Source of the DNA: DASPLH01 sp035627675
Lineage (GTDB): Bacteria; Acidobacteriota; Terriglobia; Terriglobales; Acidobacteriaceae
Direction of reading: 5' to 3'
Length of the DNA: 20,609 bases
NCBI GenBank assembly: GCA_035627675.1
Contig: DASPLH010000083.1
Location: forward strand, 1 to 20,609
Both the position numbers and the translations under genes were made by a program. Shown here one piece after another: positions 1-7,051 of the stretch. Below the pieces are notes generated by a model. The model ran no database searches and had not been told where the DNA came from. It saw only the letters and a list, made by a program, of their open reading frames with translations. Positions within the stretch are counted from its first letter, which is position 1. Each line of letters opens with the position of its first letter.

Positions 1-744
1 ACCAACCGCGAACGAATCTCGGGACAGCACTTCGGCCTTGCACTCGCCGGGGCTGTGATGAAGCACACCGAGGAGCGGTGGAACCTATTACGTGCCGAGG
101 GCAAGGACAGCGAAGCACTCGCACTAATACGGAGTGCGTACACGTTGGTCAGCGCGGACGTAAACCCGTACCACGATGTCACCTTCGGTGTGTATTCGCA
201 GGAGAGCCCGTCAGGCGGTGGAGAAGAGAACCTACATGCGCTGGTGACCAAATCGAGCTTCCCCAAGGGTTTGTTGGAGAACGTCATCCTTCTGTACAAG
301 GACGGCAGGATTCTTGGCGTTAACGACTTCCTCCAAGGAGCCTCTCGTTACGAAGACCTTGTTCTATCAGTGCCGTGGCTTTCTCGGCTTCGGGCGACGT
401 ACCCAAAATGGGCAACAACGCTTCTGTGGGTACACGACAAGTCGTTCACCGACAAGGCAGTGCGAAACTTCGTTGCTGATATGCATGTTCTGGGCAAGGA
501 TGCACTTGCTGACGAAGTGAGTCGCACGCAAACCGACATTGCTGTTTTGACGGTCAGCTACGGCGACTACTGGCTGGTGTTGCCTGACAAGCGGATGGTG
601 CTGTGGCGGTACCAGTCGGTCTCGGGGCTGCTGGGGTTCAAGCCATCCCAGTTCTCGGTGAAAGAGTGCACTGACTACCAAGGCGTGACGGGGGGCTGCG
701 TCGGGGCTGTGGTCTCGCCAGACGGCAAACTGGAGAGCAAATAG
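1..744 (+). CDS. Hypothetical protein, 5' end outside the window
   Basis: The reading frame is open from the first base to the TAG at 742-744, so the gene probably begins upstream. The first ATG inside the window is at 55-57, which would give 229 residues, but it has no clear ribosome binding site. I do not recognise the family. The protein is mixed polar and hydrophobic, has no obvious signal peptide from the internal ATG, and carries a tryptophan- and tyrosine-rich stretch around residues 175-195 (counting from that ATG). The next gene starts at the base directly after the stop codon (TAG-ATG) and its ribosome binding site lies inside this gene, so the two are co-transcribed and probably translationally coupled. 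Codons such as TTA, CTA and ATA are more frequent than in the core genes to the right, which fits a transferred or accessory origin. The coding call is good; function is unknown. Confidence 0.7.
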   Translation, partial: TNRERISGQHFGLALAGAVMKHTEERWNLLRAEGKDSEALALIRSAYTLVSADVNPYHDVTFGVYSQESPSGGGEENLHALVTKSSFPKGLLENVILLYKDGRILGVNDFLQGASRYEDLVLSVPWLSRLRATYPKWATTLLWVHDKSFTDKAVRNFVADMHVLGKDALADEVSRTQTDIAVLTVSYGDYWLVLPDKRMVLWRYQSVSGLLGFKPSQFSVKECTDYQGVTGGCVGAVVSPDGKLESK

Positions 745-1524
745 ATGTTGTCATCATCGTGGCTTCGGACATTCGCAACTGGCGCGTTGATTACGCTAGT
801 TGCGGTATCAGCTTGCGCACAGACCGGATGGAAGCGAGTTTCCTCGTTCACGTTCGACTGGGACGGGCGCAAAGACGTGCAGGTCCTGTTGGAAATCCCG
901 GTTTCGTGGAGCGACCCCGGCGATTTCACTCGCGTCCGCGTCCGCGTTCCGGGACAGAAAGAGTTCACGCTAGCGAACGAGCAAGGTTGGGTGAAGTACC
1001 GCGCAGATGAAGCCAGCGTGTCACGCGAGATACGCAAAAGGCCAAACATCGTCCGTTCACCGTATGTGCTGGTGTTGAAAACCGCCGAGAACCGAACCGC
1101 ACTGTTTCTGTTCGGCTACTCATACGCAAGCTCCCCCGGCAATCTCGACGTGCTGGAGATCTCGGACGCTGGTCAACCGCGAGTCGTTCTTCACCGGGAG
1201 GAGTTGGGACTGAAGGACGTCCGGGACTTGAACGGGGATGGAGTTGCCGAGATTGTCGGCTATCCCTGCTTTTCACAGGTGTTCGGCAACGGGCTCCAGA
1301 CCTACGACCCGTTCAACATCTACACCCTCGGTACAACATCAGCCGGTCCAGCCAAGCTTTCACTCCCACTCTCGAAGCGCTACAACCTGAAGCACTACTA
1401 CGGCTGGGCGGGGCCGAAGTGCAGCGACGACTTCGCCGTCGTCCTGCATCCTCCCGGAGGCGGCAAGCCTAGGGTGATGCGCACCAAAGATGCCGAGAAG
1501 CTAACCGGGAACGGCAGCCGATGA
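745..1524 (+). CDS. Secreted or lipid-anchored hypothetical protein with a DxNxDG calcium-type loop
   Basis: The 259-residue protein starts at ATG 745, preceded by GGAGAG at a suitable distance. The N-terminus is a signal peptide: short basic region, hydrophobic run at residues 10-22, then VSAC-AQ. Cys24 could be a lipobox cysteine, or signal peptidase I could cut nearby, so export is likely but lipidation is uncertain. Residues 161-166 read DLNGDG, the calcium-binding loop seen in FG-GAP/VCBS repeats and EF-hand-like proteins, here as a single copy followed by VAEIVGYP, as is usual after such loops. The rest looks beta-rich with no recognised catalytic motif. It is the second gene of a two-gene operon with the upstream hypothetical. 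Function is not assigned; binding or structural display at the cell surface is only a guess. Confidence 0.75.
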   Translation: MLSSSWLRTFATGALITLVAVSACAQTGWKRVSSFTFDWDGRKDVQVLLEIPVSWSDPGDFTRVRVRVPGQKEFTLANEQGWVKYRADEASVSREIRKRPNIVRSPYVLVLKTAENRTALFLFGYSYASSPGNLDVLEISDAGQPRVVLHREELGLKDVRDLNGDGVAEIVGYPCFSQVFGNGLQTYDPFNIYTLGTTSAGPAKLSLPLSKRYNLKHYYGWAGPKCSDDFAVVLHPPGGGKPRVMRTKDAEKLTGNGSR

Positions 1525-1556
1525 CCAACGACCCGTTCGGATATTGGCGGGTGGCG

Positions 1557-1583
1557 CATTCAAGCCCCCTGTTGGCTTGAGTG
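1557..1583 (+). terminator. Hairpin downstream of the two-gene operon, possible terminator
   Basis: TCAAGCC and GGCTTGA form a perfect 7-bp stem around a 7-base loop, extendable to about 10 bp with one G-U pair. It lies 32 bases after the stop codon at 1524. No T-run follows, so it may be a 3' mRNA-end structure rather than a classical intrinsic terminator. Confidence 0.35.
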
Positions 1584-1660
1584 GGGCTGTTCTGCGCGCC
1601 AACGGCCATCGCCCTTGCACGCCGTTACAGTCTGCACACCTCGGATGACATCCGGGAACC

Positions 1661-1700
1661 GAGAACTGAATGGTCGGGACGGGCAGATTTGAACTGCCGA
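1661..1700 (-). repeat. Second copy of the tRNA-Pro 3' end (att-like direct repeat)
   Basis: This 40-base stretch matches 1830-1869 with one mismatch. It contains the T-arm, the 3' acceptor strand, the discriminator base and CCA of the neighbouring tRNA-Pro gene, plus ten bases beyond CCA. The flanking sequence cannot form the rest of a tRNA: there is no matching 5' acceptor strand, D-arm or anticodon arm. The arrangement is what site-specific integration into a tRNA 3' end leaves behind, although a simple local duplication would look the same. Confidence 0.8.
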
Positions 1701-1829
1701 ACACACTCTTTCTGATGAACGAGTCCCCTCGCATGCTTCCATTCGCGCGTGTCGGCTTCGCCGTACGCGAAGAGTTGGGGTGCTCGCGGTCGGCACCTAG
1801 AGTTATCGCTGAGAACTGAACAGGAAACT

Positions 1830-1869
1830 GAGAATTGAATGGTCGGGACGGGCAGATTTGAACTGCCGA
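1830..1869 (-). repeat. Direct-repeat copy overlapping the 3' end of the intact tRNA-Pro
   Basis: This is the right-hand partner of the 40-base repeat at 1661-1700. It covers the 3' part of the functional tRNA-Pro gene and ten bases past its CCA. The copies differ only at one base (gagaaCtgaa versus gagaaTtgaa) outside the tRNA. The start-to-start distance is 169 bp, too short to hold an element today. Confidence 0.8.
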
Positions 1870-1916
1870 CCCCTCGCACCCCAAGCGAGTGCTCTACCAG
1901 GCTGAGCCACGTCCCG
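1840..1916 (-). tRNA. tRNA-Pro (anticodon GGG)
   Basis: Read on the minus strand, the 77-base gene folds into a full cloverleaf. The acceptor strands CGGGACG and CGTCCCG pair over 7 bp, followed by discriminator A and an encoded CCA. The D-arm stem is GCTC/GAGC. The anticodon stem CTCGC/GCGAG encloses the loop TTGGGGT, giving anticodon GGG. The T-arm is GGCAG-TTCAAAT-CTGCC. It reads proline codons CCC and CCU. The gene is isolated from other RNA genes, and its 3' end is duplicated 169 bp away. Confidence 0.96.
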
Positions 1917-1956
1917 ACGGTACTTTCCACGCTGGCGCGCGGACTGGGGTGAAATC

Positions 1957-1962
1957 ATTCTA
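1957..1962 (-). promoter_or_regulatory. Possible -10 box for tRNA-Pro
   Basis: On the minus strand TAGAAT lies about 40 bases upstream of the mature tRNA 5' end, which would give a leader of roughly 34 bases for RNase P to remove. No convincing -35 hexamer is visible at the expected distance, so the call is weak. The remaining sequence from 1963 to 2225 shows no gene or clear structure. Confidence 0.3.
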
Positions 1963-2236
1963 CCGCATGGCTCCGCGTTTTGCTCACCAGTCTGCCCGGA
2001 GCGGCTCTCCACGATGCAAGAACACTCTGTGGACACGCCAGGACAGGCCTCTTCGACAGGTCGCCTCTTGGAGGCCGTTACGACCAGACCACTCGCCTCC
2101 GTTGCAGTTTGTGCCCGGCAGCGGCGACTCCTCTTTCACGGCAGATGGACTGCTCCGATCCAGCCGAGACTAAAGTCACAGACTGGCACACGTTCGACAG
2201 TCAGAATTCGGCGCTCGCGTTCCCAAGGAGGAACTG

Positions 2237-2812
2237 ATGACGATTCGGTTTGCTGCCCTTGCTCTGGCGCTGATGCTGGCGCCCAATCTCGCGTTCGCCC
2301 ACTGTGACACGATCAGCGGGCCCGTCGTAGCCGATGCGAAACAAGCCCTGGCCTCACGCGACGTCACGCCGGTTTTGAAGTGGCTGAAACAAGGCGATGA
2401 GGCTGAAGTGCGTCGTGTCTTCGATCAGACCATAACCGTGCGCCGGTTGAGTCCAGCAGCGGAAGAACTCGCGGACCGTTTCTTCTTCGAAACCGTCGTT
2501 CGGCTACATCGGGCTGGTGAAGGTGCTCCCTACACGGGATTGCGCCACGAGAACCCAGAGCCAGTCATCCGACTCACGGACGATGCCCTGTCCAGCGGTT
2601 CCCATGAGGCTTTGATCCAGGCACTGAACAGCCATGTGAAGTCAGAGGTGGCGAGAAGGTTCGAAGCAGCGCGAGCCGCAAAAAGCAAGGCCGCATCCAG
2701 CGTAGAAGCCGGACGGCAGTACGTCGGCGCGTATGTCGAGCTGACCCATTTCGTGGAGCGCGTTCACAGTGCGCTGCTTGCGCCGGAAGCGCACGCCCAC
2801 AGTCACGAATGA
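2237..2812 (+). CDS. Exported DUF6448-like protein with an HCD mature N-terminus
   Basis: The 191-residue protein starts at ATG 2237 behind a strong AGGAGG at 2226-2231. Residues 1-21 are a clean signal peptide ending AFA, so the mature protein begins His22-Cys23-Asp24 followed by a GPVV-DAK stretch. The pattern GPVV-DAKQAL, DVTPVLKWLK, EELADRFFFETVVRLHRAGEGAPYTG is what I recall of the DUF6448 family. No enzymatic function is established for that family that I know of. The chain is mostly helical and ends in a His-rich tail (HAHSHE, 186-191). A His-Cys start plus a histidine tail suggests metal binding outside the cytoplasm. The mature N-terminus resembles the HCD start of the nickel superoxide dismutase hook, but the second hook cysteine (position 6) is missing, so SOD activity should not be assumed. 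It is monocistronic: a bidirectional terminator follows. Confidence 0.88.
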   Translation: MTIRFAALALALMLAPNLAFAHCDTISGPVVADAKQALASRDVTPVLKWLKQGDEAEVRRVFDQTITVRRLSPAAEELADRFFFETVVRLHRAGEGAPYTGLRHENPEPVIRLTDDALSSGSHEALIQALNSHVKSEVARRFEAARAAKSKAASSVEAGRQYVGAYVELTHFVERVHSALLAPEAHAHSHE

Positions 2813-2893
2813 CAGGGTCACTGTGCGGTAAGGGCAACGACTGCGATCGCAAGCGAGAACCACAAGCATTGAGGTCGAAACACTGCAAGGCAA

Positions 2894-2914
2894 AGGCCGC
2901 CTCAATGGCGGCCT
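2894..2914. terminator. Bidirectional terminator between convergent genes
   Basis: GGCCGCC and GGCGGCC form a 7-8 bp GC-rich stem around a 5-base loop. It lies between the stop codons of the DUF6448-like gene (2812, plus) and the AhpD-like gene (2939, minus). On the minus strand the stem is followed by TTTGCCTT, a fair T-rich tail; the plus-strand tail CTACGTTT is weaker. Confidence 0.7.
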
Positions 2915-2938
2915 CTACGTTTGACGCGTCGGCGCGTT

Positions 2939-3292
2939 CTACTTGTGGGTTTCGGCAGTTGCCGCTTTTGCCTCGTCAAACAACTTCAGCGCGAGTGCAC
3001 CGTGAGTGACCGCTCCTCCGGCCCGAAGGGCTGCCGCCAACAACGCCGTTTCGGAGACTTCTTCGCGGGTGGCGCCCGCGCGTTTCGCTGCCCGGGCGTG
3101 CACATCGAGGCAATAGGGGCATTGCGTCGTGCATGCCACCGCAATCGCGATCAGCTCGCGATACTTCTTCGGGATCGCTCCGTCTTCCCGCCCGAAAATC
3201 TTGTCGAAGTTTACGAAGGCCGAGAATTCCGTTGGCGCCAGCTTGTTGAACTCTCCCAGCCGCTTGAGGTCGTCAGAGTCGTGATAGTGCAT
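2939..3292 (-). CDS. Carboxymuconolactone decarboxylase / AhpD-like family protein
   Basis: The start chosen is ATG 3292, because GGAGG sits 7 bases upstream and the 117-residue product matches the single-domain size of this family; a longer open frame upstream to 3517 is not protein-like. The AhpD active-site pattern is complete: Glu46, Cys58-Pro-Tyr-Cys61 and His65, with the same spacing (12, 3 and 4) as E118, C130, C133 and H137 of mycobacterial AhpD. That motif works as a thiol-disulfide relay in alkylhydroperoxidases, so a peroxidase or thiol oxidoreductase role is more likely than a decarboxylase role. It is cytoplasmic and probably assembles into multimers like its relatives. It is convergent with the DUF6448-like gene and ends at the shared terminator. 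No AhpC partner is nearby. Confidence 0.92.
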   Translation of the reverse strand: MHYHDSDDLKRLGEFNKLAPTEFSAFVNFDKIFGREDGAIPKKYRELIAIAVACTTQCPYCLDVHARAAKRAGATREEVSETALLAAALRAGGAVTHGALALKLFDEAKAATAETHK

Positions 3293-3463
3293 AACTCGTC
3301 CTCCAGCCAGCGATAGTAGTCCCAAACGCACGAACATGCGGCGAGAAGTGCGCTCCGAGCCGCATTTCATTCGTCTACTCTTCTGGGTGTCGCTTCGGAA
3401 CGACAGCAGAATTAATCTCCGGCCTATGGAGCTTTCGCACTCGCTTCGGTGTCCATCACAGTG

Positions 3464-4066
3464 ATGAGGAAGCTCGGCTTTCGATGGACTCTGGCGGTCG
3501 TCATGAGCGTGTTGCATCTCGCGCTCATAGTCGCAATGACCTATGAGCGACGCACCCCTGGCGCAGAACAGATCAACGTGCTCGGAGACCCCATTCCACG
3601 GGCCGTCGCTTATCAGGAAGACACTGCCATCGAGTGGGACCCCGTCCGCCCACCCCAGCTCACCAAAGCACAGAAATTGGACGTCCTCTTGAATCTCCCT
3701 GCCTATATTGCAGCGCTACCCCTCGCGCTGCTCTGGGAGCATCAGAGTGACTTGTCCCCGTTCTATGCAGCGACGGCGTTCGTGCCCTTCGTCTGGTTCC
3801 GTGTTGGACGATGGATCGATAGAGTGGTCGGCCACTTAGCAAGCCCTACAAAACCACAGTCGCGCTTCGAGAGGGTCGGTCGAACGATCGTTGCTGTGCT
3901 CGCGGGGATATGGTTCGTCTCGGGGCTGTTTACCGTTACTCCTATGAACCATCACCGAAACGAGGATTCATCCTGGATCGGTGCCACGATGATGCTCTGG
4001 TCCGGCTTGGCTTTTGCGATGGCTGTTGTCCGTGGAACTAGGCCTGCGCCGCCCCCTGAGAACTGA
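3464..4066 (+). CDS. Hypothetical multi-pass membrane protein
   Basis: The 200-residue product from ATG 3464 begins MRKLGFRW and enters a membrane segment directly. An in-frame GTG at 3449 would add five residues; neither start has a clear ribosome binding site. Hydrophobic segments lie near residues 8-25, 77-91, 99-113, 140-158 and 172-190, so four or five spans are likely. The loop after the first span (about 26-72) is proline-rich and acidic. I do not recognise the family. The stop codon lies inside a short GAGAACTGAGAAC repeat, so the native C-terminus may have been changed by repeat insertion. It is divergent from the AhpD-like gene, with about 170 bp between them. Confidence 0.65.
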   Translation: MRKLGFRWTLAVVMSVLHLALIVAMTYERRTPGAEQINVLGDPIPRAVAYQEDTAIEWDPVRPPQLTKAQKLDVLLNLPAYIAALPLALLWEHQSDLSPFYAATAFVPFVWFRVGRWIDRVVGHLASPTKPQSRFERVGRTIVAVLAGIWFVSGLFTVTPMNHHRNEDSSWIGATMMLWSGLAFAMAVVRGTRPAPPPEN

Positions 4067-4086
4067 GAACCGGCAACTGAGAACTG
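4057..4086. repeat. GAGAACTG short repeat cluster
   Basis: AACTGAGAAC units occur three times within 30 bases and include the stop codon of the preceding membrane-protein gene. The same degenerate unit occurs at 1661-1670 and at 1809-1840 beside the tRNA-Pro gene, so it is a dispersed family in this genome. Confidence 0.55.
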
Positions 4087-4128
4087 CTATATCCTGTTGC
4101 CCGCCTTCGCGGACGATGGAGCGGCTGC

Positions 4129-4854
4129 ATGCGCAGAGTACATCTCGGAACCTCTGGTTGGGCTTACTCTTCGTGGTCACCGGGCTTCTATCCGCCCAGG
4201 ACGCCCTCCTCGAAATACCTCGGCTACTACGCCTCGCAGCTCAACTGCGTTGAGGTCAACTACACCTTCCGCGCGCACCCCACGGCCAAGATGCTGGCGA
4301 ACTGGTGTGCCGCGACGCCTCCGGATTTCCAGTTCGCCTTCAAGGCGCACCAGCGCATCACGCACATCAAGCGCCTGCGGGACGTGCAGCCGGACGTCGA
4401 GAGTTTCTTCGGCGTGCTTGAGCCGCTCCGCGAAGCGGGCAGGCTTGGTCCTGTGCTCTTCCAACTGCCTCCGAACCTCAAGGCCGACACAGACCGTCTG
4501 CGCGCCTTCCTGCAATGCATTCCGCGCAACGCCGGCGCCGCGCTCGAGTTCCGGCACGAAAGCTGGTTCGCCGACGCGGTTTTCGACCTGATGCGCGAGC
4601 ACGACGTCGCGCTCTGCATTGCCGAGAGCGACGACCTCCAGGTGCCCGAGGTGCACACCGCCAGCTTCGCCTACTACCGGTTCCGGAGGTCGGAGTATTC
4701 CGATTCAGACGTGCAAGCGCTCCAGGCTCGCCTCGCCGAAGCCGCCAGGGACCGGGAAGTCTTCGCCTTCCTCAAGCACGAGGAATCCCCTGAAGGGGCA
4801 CTGAACGCCCGCCGTCTGCTGGAAGCGTTCTCCGGCGCTCCACCCGTGGCCTGA
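4129..4854 (+). CDS. DUF72 (YecE-like) domain protein
   Basis: The 241-residue protein starts at ATG 4129 with GGAG seven bases upstream. The family signature is clear: GTSGW at residues 7-11, YPP at 21-23, then the VEVNYTFR block near 41-48, FKAHQRITH near 71-79, LFQLPPNLK near 110-118 and EFRHESWF near 139-146. These match the conserved strands of the TIM-barrel-like DUF72 fold. Length is within the usual 230-280 range. The biochemical role of DUF72 is not firmly established; some members are suggested to bind nucleic acid or sugar-phosphate ligands, which I cannot test here. It stands alone, followed by a tiny basic protein 130 bp later. Confidence 0.92.
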   Translation: MRRVHLGTSGWAYSSWSPGFYPPRTPSSKYLGYYASQLNCVEVNYTFRAHPTAKMLANWCAATPPDFQFAFKAHQRITHIKRLRDVQPDVESFFGVLEPLREAGRLGPVLFQLPPNLKADTDRLRAFLQCIPRNAGAALEFRHESWFADAVFDLMREHDVALCIAESDDLQVPEVHTASFAYYRFRRSEYSDSDVQALQARLAEAARDREVFAFLKHEESPEGALNARRLLEAFSGAPPVA

Positions 4855-4984
4855 TCGCCTGCGAATGTCCGACCGTCGCGCGAGATCCAGTAGCGCAGGC
4901 GCGAGATTCCAGCGCACCACACGCAACGTCGGCGGCTGGCAGTCCCATCGGATAGAAGACGCATTGCATACAAAGGAGACACAG

Positions 4985-5155
4985 ATGTCGAAACAGCCGC
5001 ATCATCAGCGTGGGGCGGAGTCCATGGGTGGAGCCAACTCCGGACGCCGTACCGGCGCCGAGCCGCGTCTTCAGAACGGCGCTGGGATGAGCAGCAAAAA
5101 GACCAACGCAGGACGCAAGAAGAGCGGCTCCAAGCCGACCCGCAAGGCCGCCTGA
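4985..5155 (+). CDS. Small basic low-complexity protein (56 residues)
   Basis: ATG 4985 has AAGGAG seven bases upstream, which favours it over the upstream in-frame ATG at 4865. The product is rich in Lys, Arg, Ser, Gly and Ala, with several SGRR- and KKSGSK-like patches, and lacks hydrophobic core residues. It is probably disordered, and nucleic-acid binding would fit its charge. I do not recognise a family. A strong palindromic terminator follows 18 bases after the stop, which supports a discrete transcription unit. Confidence 0.7.
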   Translation: MSKQPHHQRGAESMGGANSGRRTGAEPRLQNGAGMSSKKTNAGRKKSGSKPTRKAA

Positions 5156-5173
5156 CGCCTGAGTACGACGGCG

Positions 5174-5199
5174 AAGCTCCTCGGCCGAGGAGCTTTTCC
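5174..5199 (+). terminator. Intrinsic terminator of the small basic protein gene
   Basis: AAGCTCCTCGG and its exact complement CCGAGGAGCTT form a 22-base perfect palindrome, giving a long stem with a tight GGCC turn. TTTTCC follows, with a second T-run at 5205-5209. It starts 18 bases after the stop at 5155. Confidence 0.85.
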
Positions 5200-5272
5200 T
5201 GCGCTTTTTCAGCCGAACGGCGAAGTATCTGCACACCTGAGCCGCGGCCCGCTGCATCTATCTGTTTGAGAG

Positions 5273-7048
5273 ATGATCGACCCCGTCCAGCAACTGAGAC
5301 GCCGAGTCGCCCTCATGGGCGCCGGTCTGCTTGTTTGCCTGTTGCTCATCACGCTCGCCGCCGTCTATGCCGTTCGACTGACGGCCGAAAGCGAACGGAG
5401 TGTCACCACCGTGCACGCGAACTCGCTGGTCGAGGCCGAGCGCCTTGCCCTGAGCTTCGAGCAAAAGGTCGCCGCCTCCCGCGCCTTTCTCCTCTCGGCC
5501 GAGCCCGTCTTCCTCGGACGCATGCAGCAGAGCCGTGAGGAGTTCTACCGCGGCCACGCCTATCTCACGTCCTCCTCAAAGACCGAAGAAGCGCAGAAGT
5601 TGCTCGCCGTCATTGCTTCCGAGGAGCGAAACCACCAGTCCGAAATGGAAAGGATGATCCAGCTTCGGCAGGAGGGGCGGCCCGTCCAGGAAGTGACGCG
5701 ATTCTGGAGCGGCCGTGTGCAGCCTCTCCGGGACGCCTTGCGCACGGAGTTCGAGCGCCTCGTCGCGCTGCAACGCGACATGCTGGCACGGGCAGAGCAG
5801 GAGGCGCGCAGGTCGTCAACCCGTGTCATCACCCTGTTGATCCTGATCGCAACGATCGTAGTGGTCGTCGGCTCGGTCTCGTACCTGCTGGCCGCGCGGG
5901 CTCTGTTCAAGGGCCTGCGGCGCGAGGCGGACCTCCGCATGACAACCGCCGAGGGCGAGCAGCGTCTTTCGGCGCTGATCGACTCCGCCATGGACGCCAT
6001 CGTCAGCGTCGATGCAGACCAGCGCGTCATCATCTTCAACCGCGCTGCCGAAAGAATCTTCGGCTGGTCCGCCGCCGAAGTCACCGGCAAGCCGCTCGAC
6101 CTCCTCATTCCGCAACGTTATCGCGAGGCGCACCGCCAACATGTTTCGCGTTTCGGCGAGACCGGGGCAAGCAGCCGCACCATGCAGAGTCCCGGCACTC
6201 TCTACGGACTCCGGTCCAATGGCGAGGAGTTCCCGATCGAAGCCACCATCGCGCATACCGCGGTCGGCGGCGAGAAGATTTATACGGTGATCCTTCGCGA
6301 TATCACCCAGAGACTGTACTCCGAGGCCGCCCTGATCCGGAACGAGAAGCTCGCGACCGCGGGCCTGATGGCTGGAACCATCGCGCACGAGATCAATAAT
6401 CCCTTGGAATCCCTCAGCGGCGCCGTGTATCTGCTGAAGAACGAAACACTTGGCGATAACGCTGCCCGGCTGATTGACGTGCTCGAGCAAGAGGTCGCGC
6501 GCTTGACTCGAATCGCGCAACAGACACTTGGGTTTTACCGCGAGACGCCTGAGGCCATCCCGGTCAACATCAGAAGGGTTCTCGATGACATTATTGCGTT
6601 CTACCGGCGCAAGCTGGAAGCCAAGCAGACGGCGGTAGAGTTCGGAGGCGATGCATCTGCCGAGATTCTCGGCTTCCCTGGCGAACTCAGGCAGGTGTTC
6701 TCGAACCTCATCATCAACGCCGTCGATGCCATGCCAGTGGGAGGCAAGCTCAGCGTTTCCATCGCGGCGACCAACGGGGCATCGCCCGGGGTCTGCGTCC
6801 AGGTACGGGACAACGGCAAAGGCATCCCTCCGCACATCGCCGAGCGCATGTTCCAACCCTTCTTCTCCACCAAGCATGAGAAAGGAACGGGGCTTGGGTT
6901 GTGGGTGTCCAAGGCGCTCGTCGAGAAGCACGGGGGCAACATCGTCTTCACTTCCTCCACTTCCGATCACGACCACGGAACCACGTTCGCAGTGTTCCTT
7001 CCCAAGGTTCCGCCGCGTCACCCGGCTCAGAGCCGGCGCGCCCCGTGA
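5273..7048 (+). CDS. Membrane PAS sensor histidine kinase
   Basis: The 591-residue protein has TM1 at about 13-34, a periplasmic helical region of about 150 residues (CHASE3-like in length and position, not confirmed), and TM2 at about 185-208. A PAS domain follows at about 230-345, with FNRAAERIFGW and the closing RDITQR. The HisKA domain has phosphoacceptor His372 in IAHEINNPL. The HATPase domain contains the N box (NLIINAVDAM, 479-487 region), G1 box (DNGKG, 513-517), F box (FQPFF) and G2 box (GTGLGL, 538-543). All catalytic motifs are intact, so autophosphorylation and phosphotransfer to a response regulator are expected. No response regulator is adjacent, so this is an orphan kinase with unknown signal. 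The start has GAGAG very close to the ATG, so the Shine-Dalgarno is poor. A hairpin follows the stop. Confidence 0.95.
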   Translation: MIDPVQQLRRRVALMGAGLLVCLLLITLAAVYAVRLTAESERSVTTVHANSLVEAERLALSFEQKVAASRAFLLSAEPVFLGRMQQSREEFYRGHAYLTSSSKTEEAQKLLAVIASEERNHQSEMERMIQLRQEGRPVQEVTRFWSGRVQPLRDALRTEFERLVALQRDMLARAEQEARRSSTRVITLLILIATIVVVVGSVSYLLAARALFKGLRREADLRMTTAEGEQRLSALIDSAMDAIVSVDADQRVIIFNRAAERIFGWSAAEVTGKPLDLLIPQRYREAHRQHVSRFGETGASSRTMQSPGTLYGLRSNGEEFPIEATIAHTAVGGEKIYTVILRDITQRLYSEAALIRNEKLATAGLMAGTIAHEINNPLESLSGAVYLLKNETLGDNAARLIDVLEQEVARLTRIAQQTLGFYRETPEAIPVNIRRVLDDIIAFYRRKLEAKQTAVEFGGDASAEILGFPGELRQVFSNLIINAVDAMPVGGKLSVSIAATNGASPGVCVQVRDNGKGIPPHIAERMFQPFFSTKHEKGTGLGLWVSKALVEKHGGNIVFTSSTSDHDHGTTFAVFLPKVPPRHPAQSRRAP

Positions 7049-7051
7049 ACG

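Noticed and set aside
1661..1740. A second complete tRNA gene
   Set aside because: Only the T-arm and 3' acceptor strand are present; the adjoining bases cannot form an anticodon arm with T33, a D-arm or the 5' acceptor strand.
5816..7021. 401-codon minus-strand frame opposite the histidine kinase
   Set aside because: Shadow of the kinase gene, no recognisable domain.
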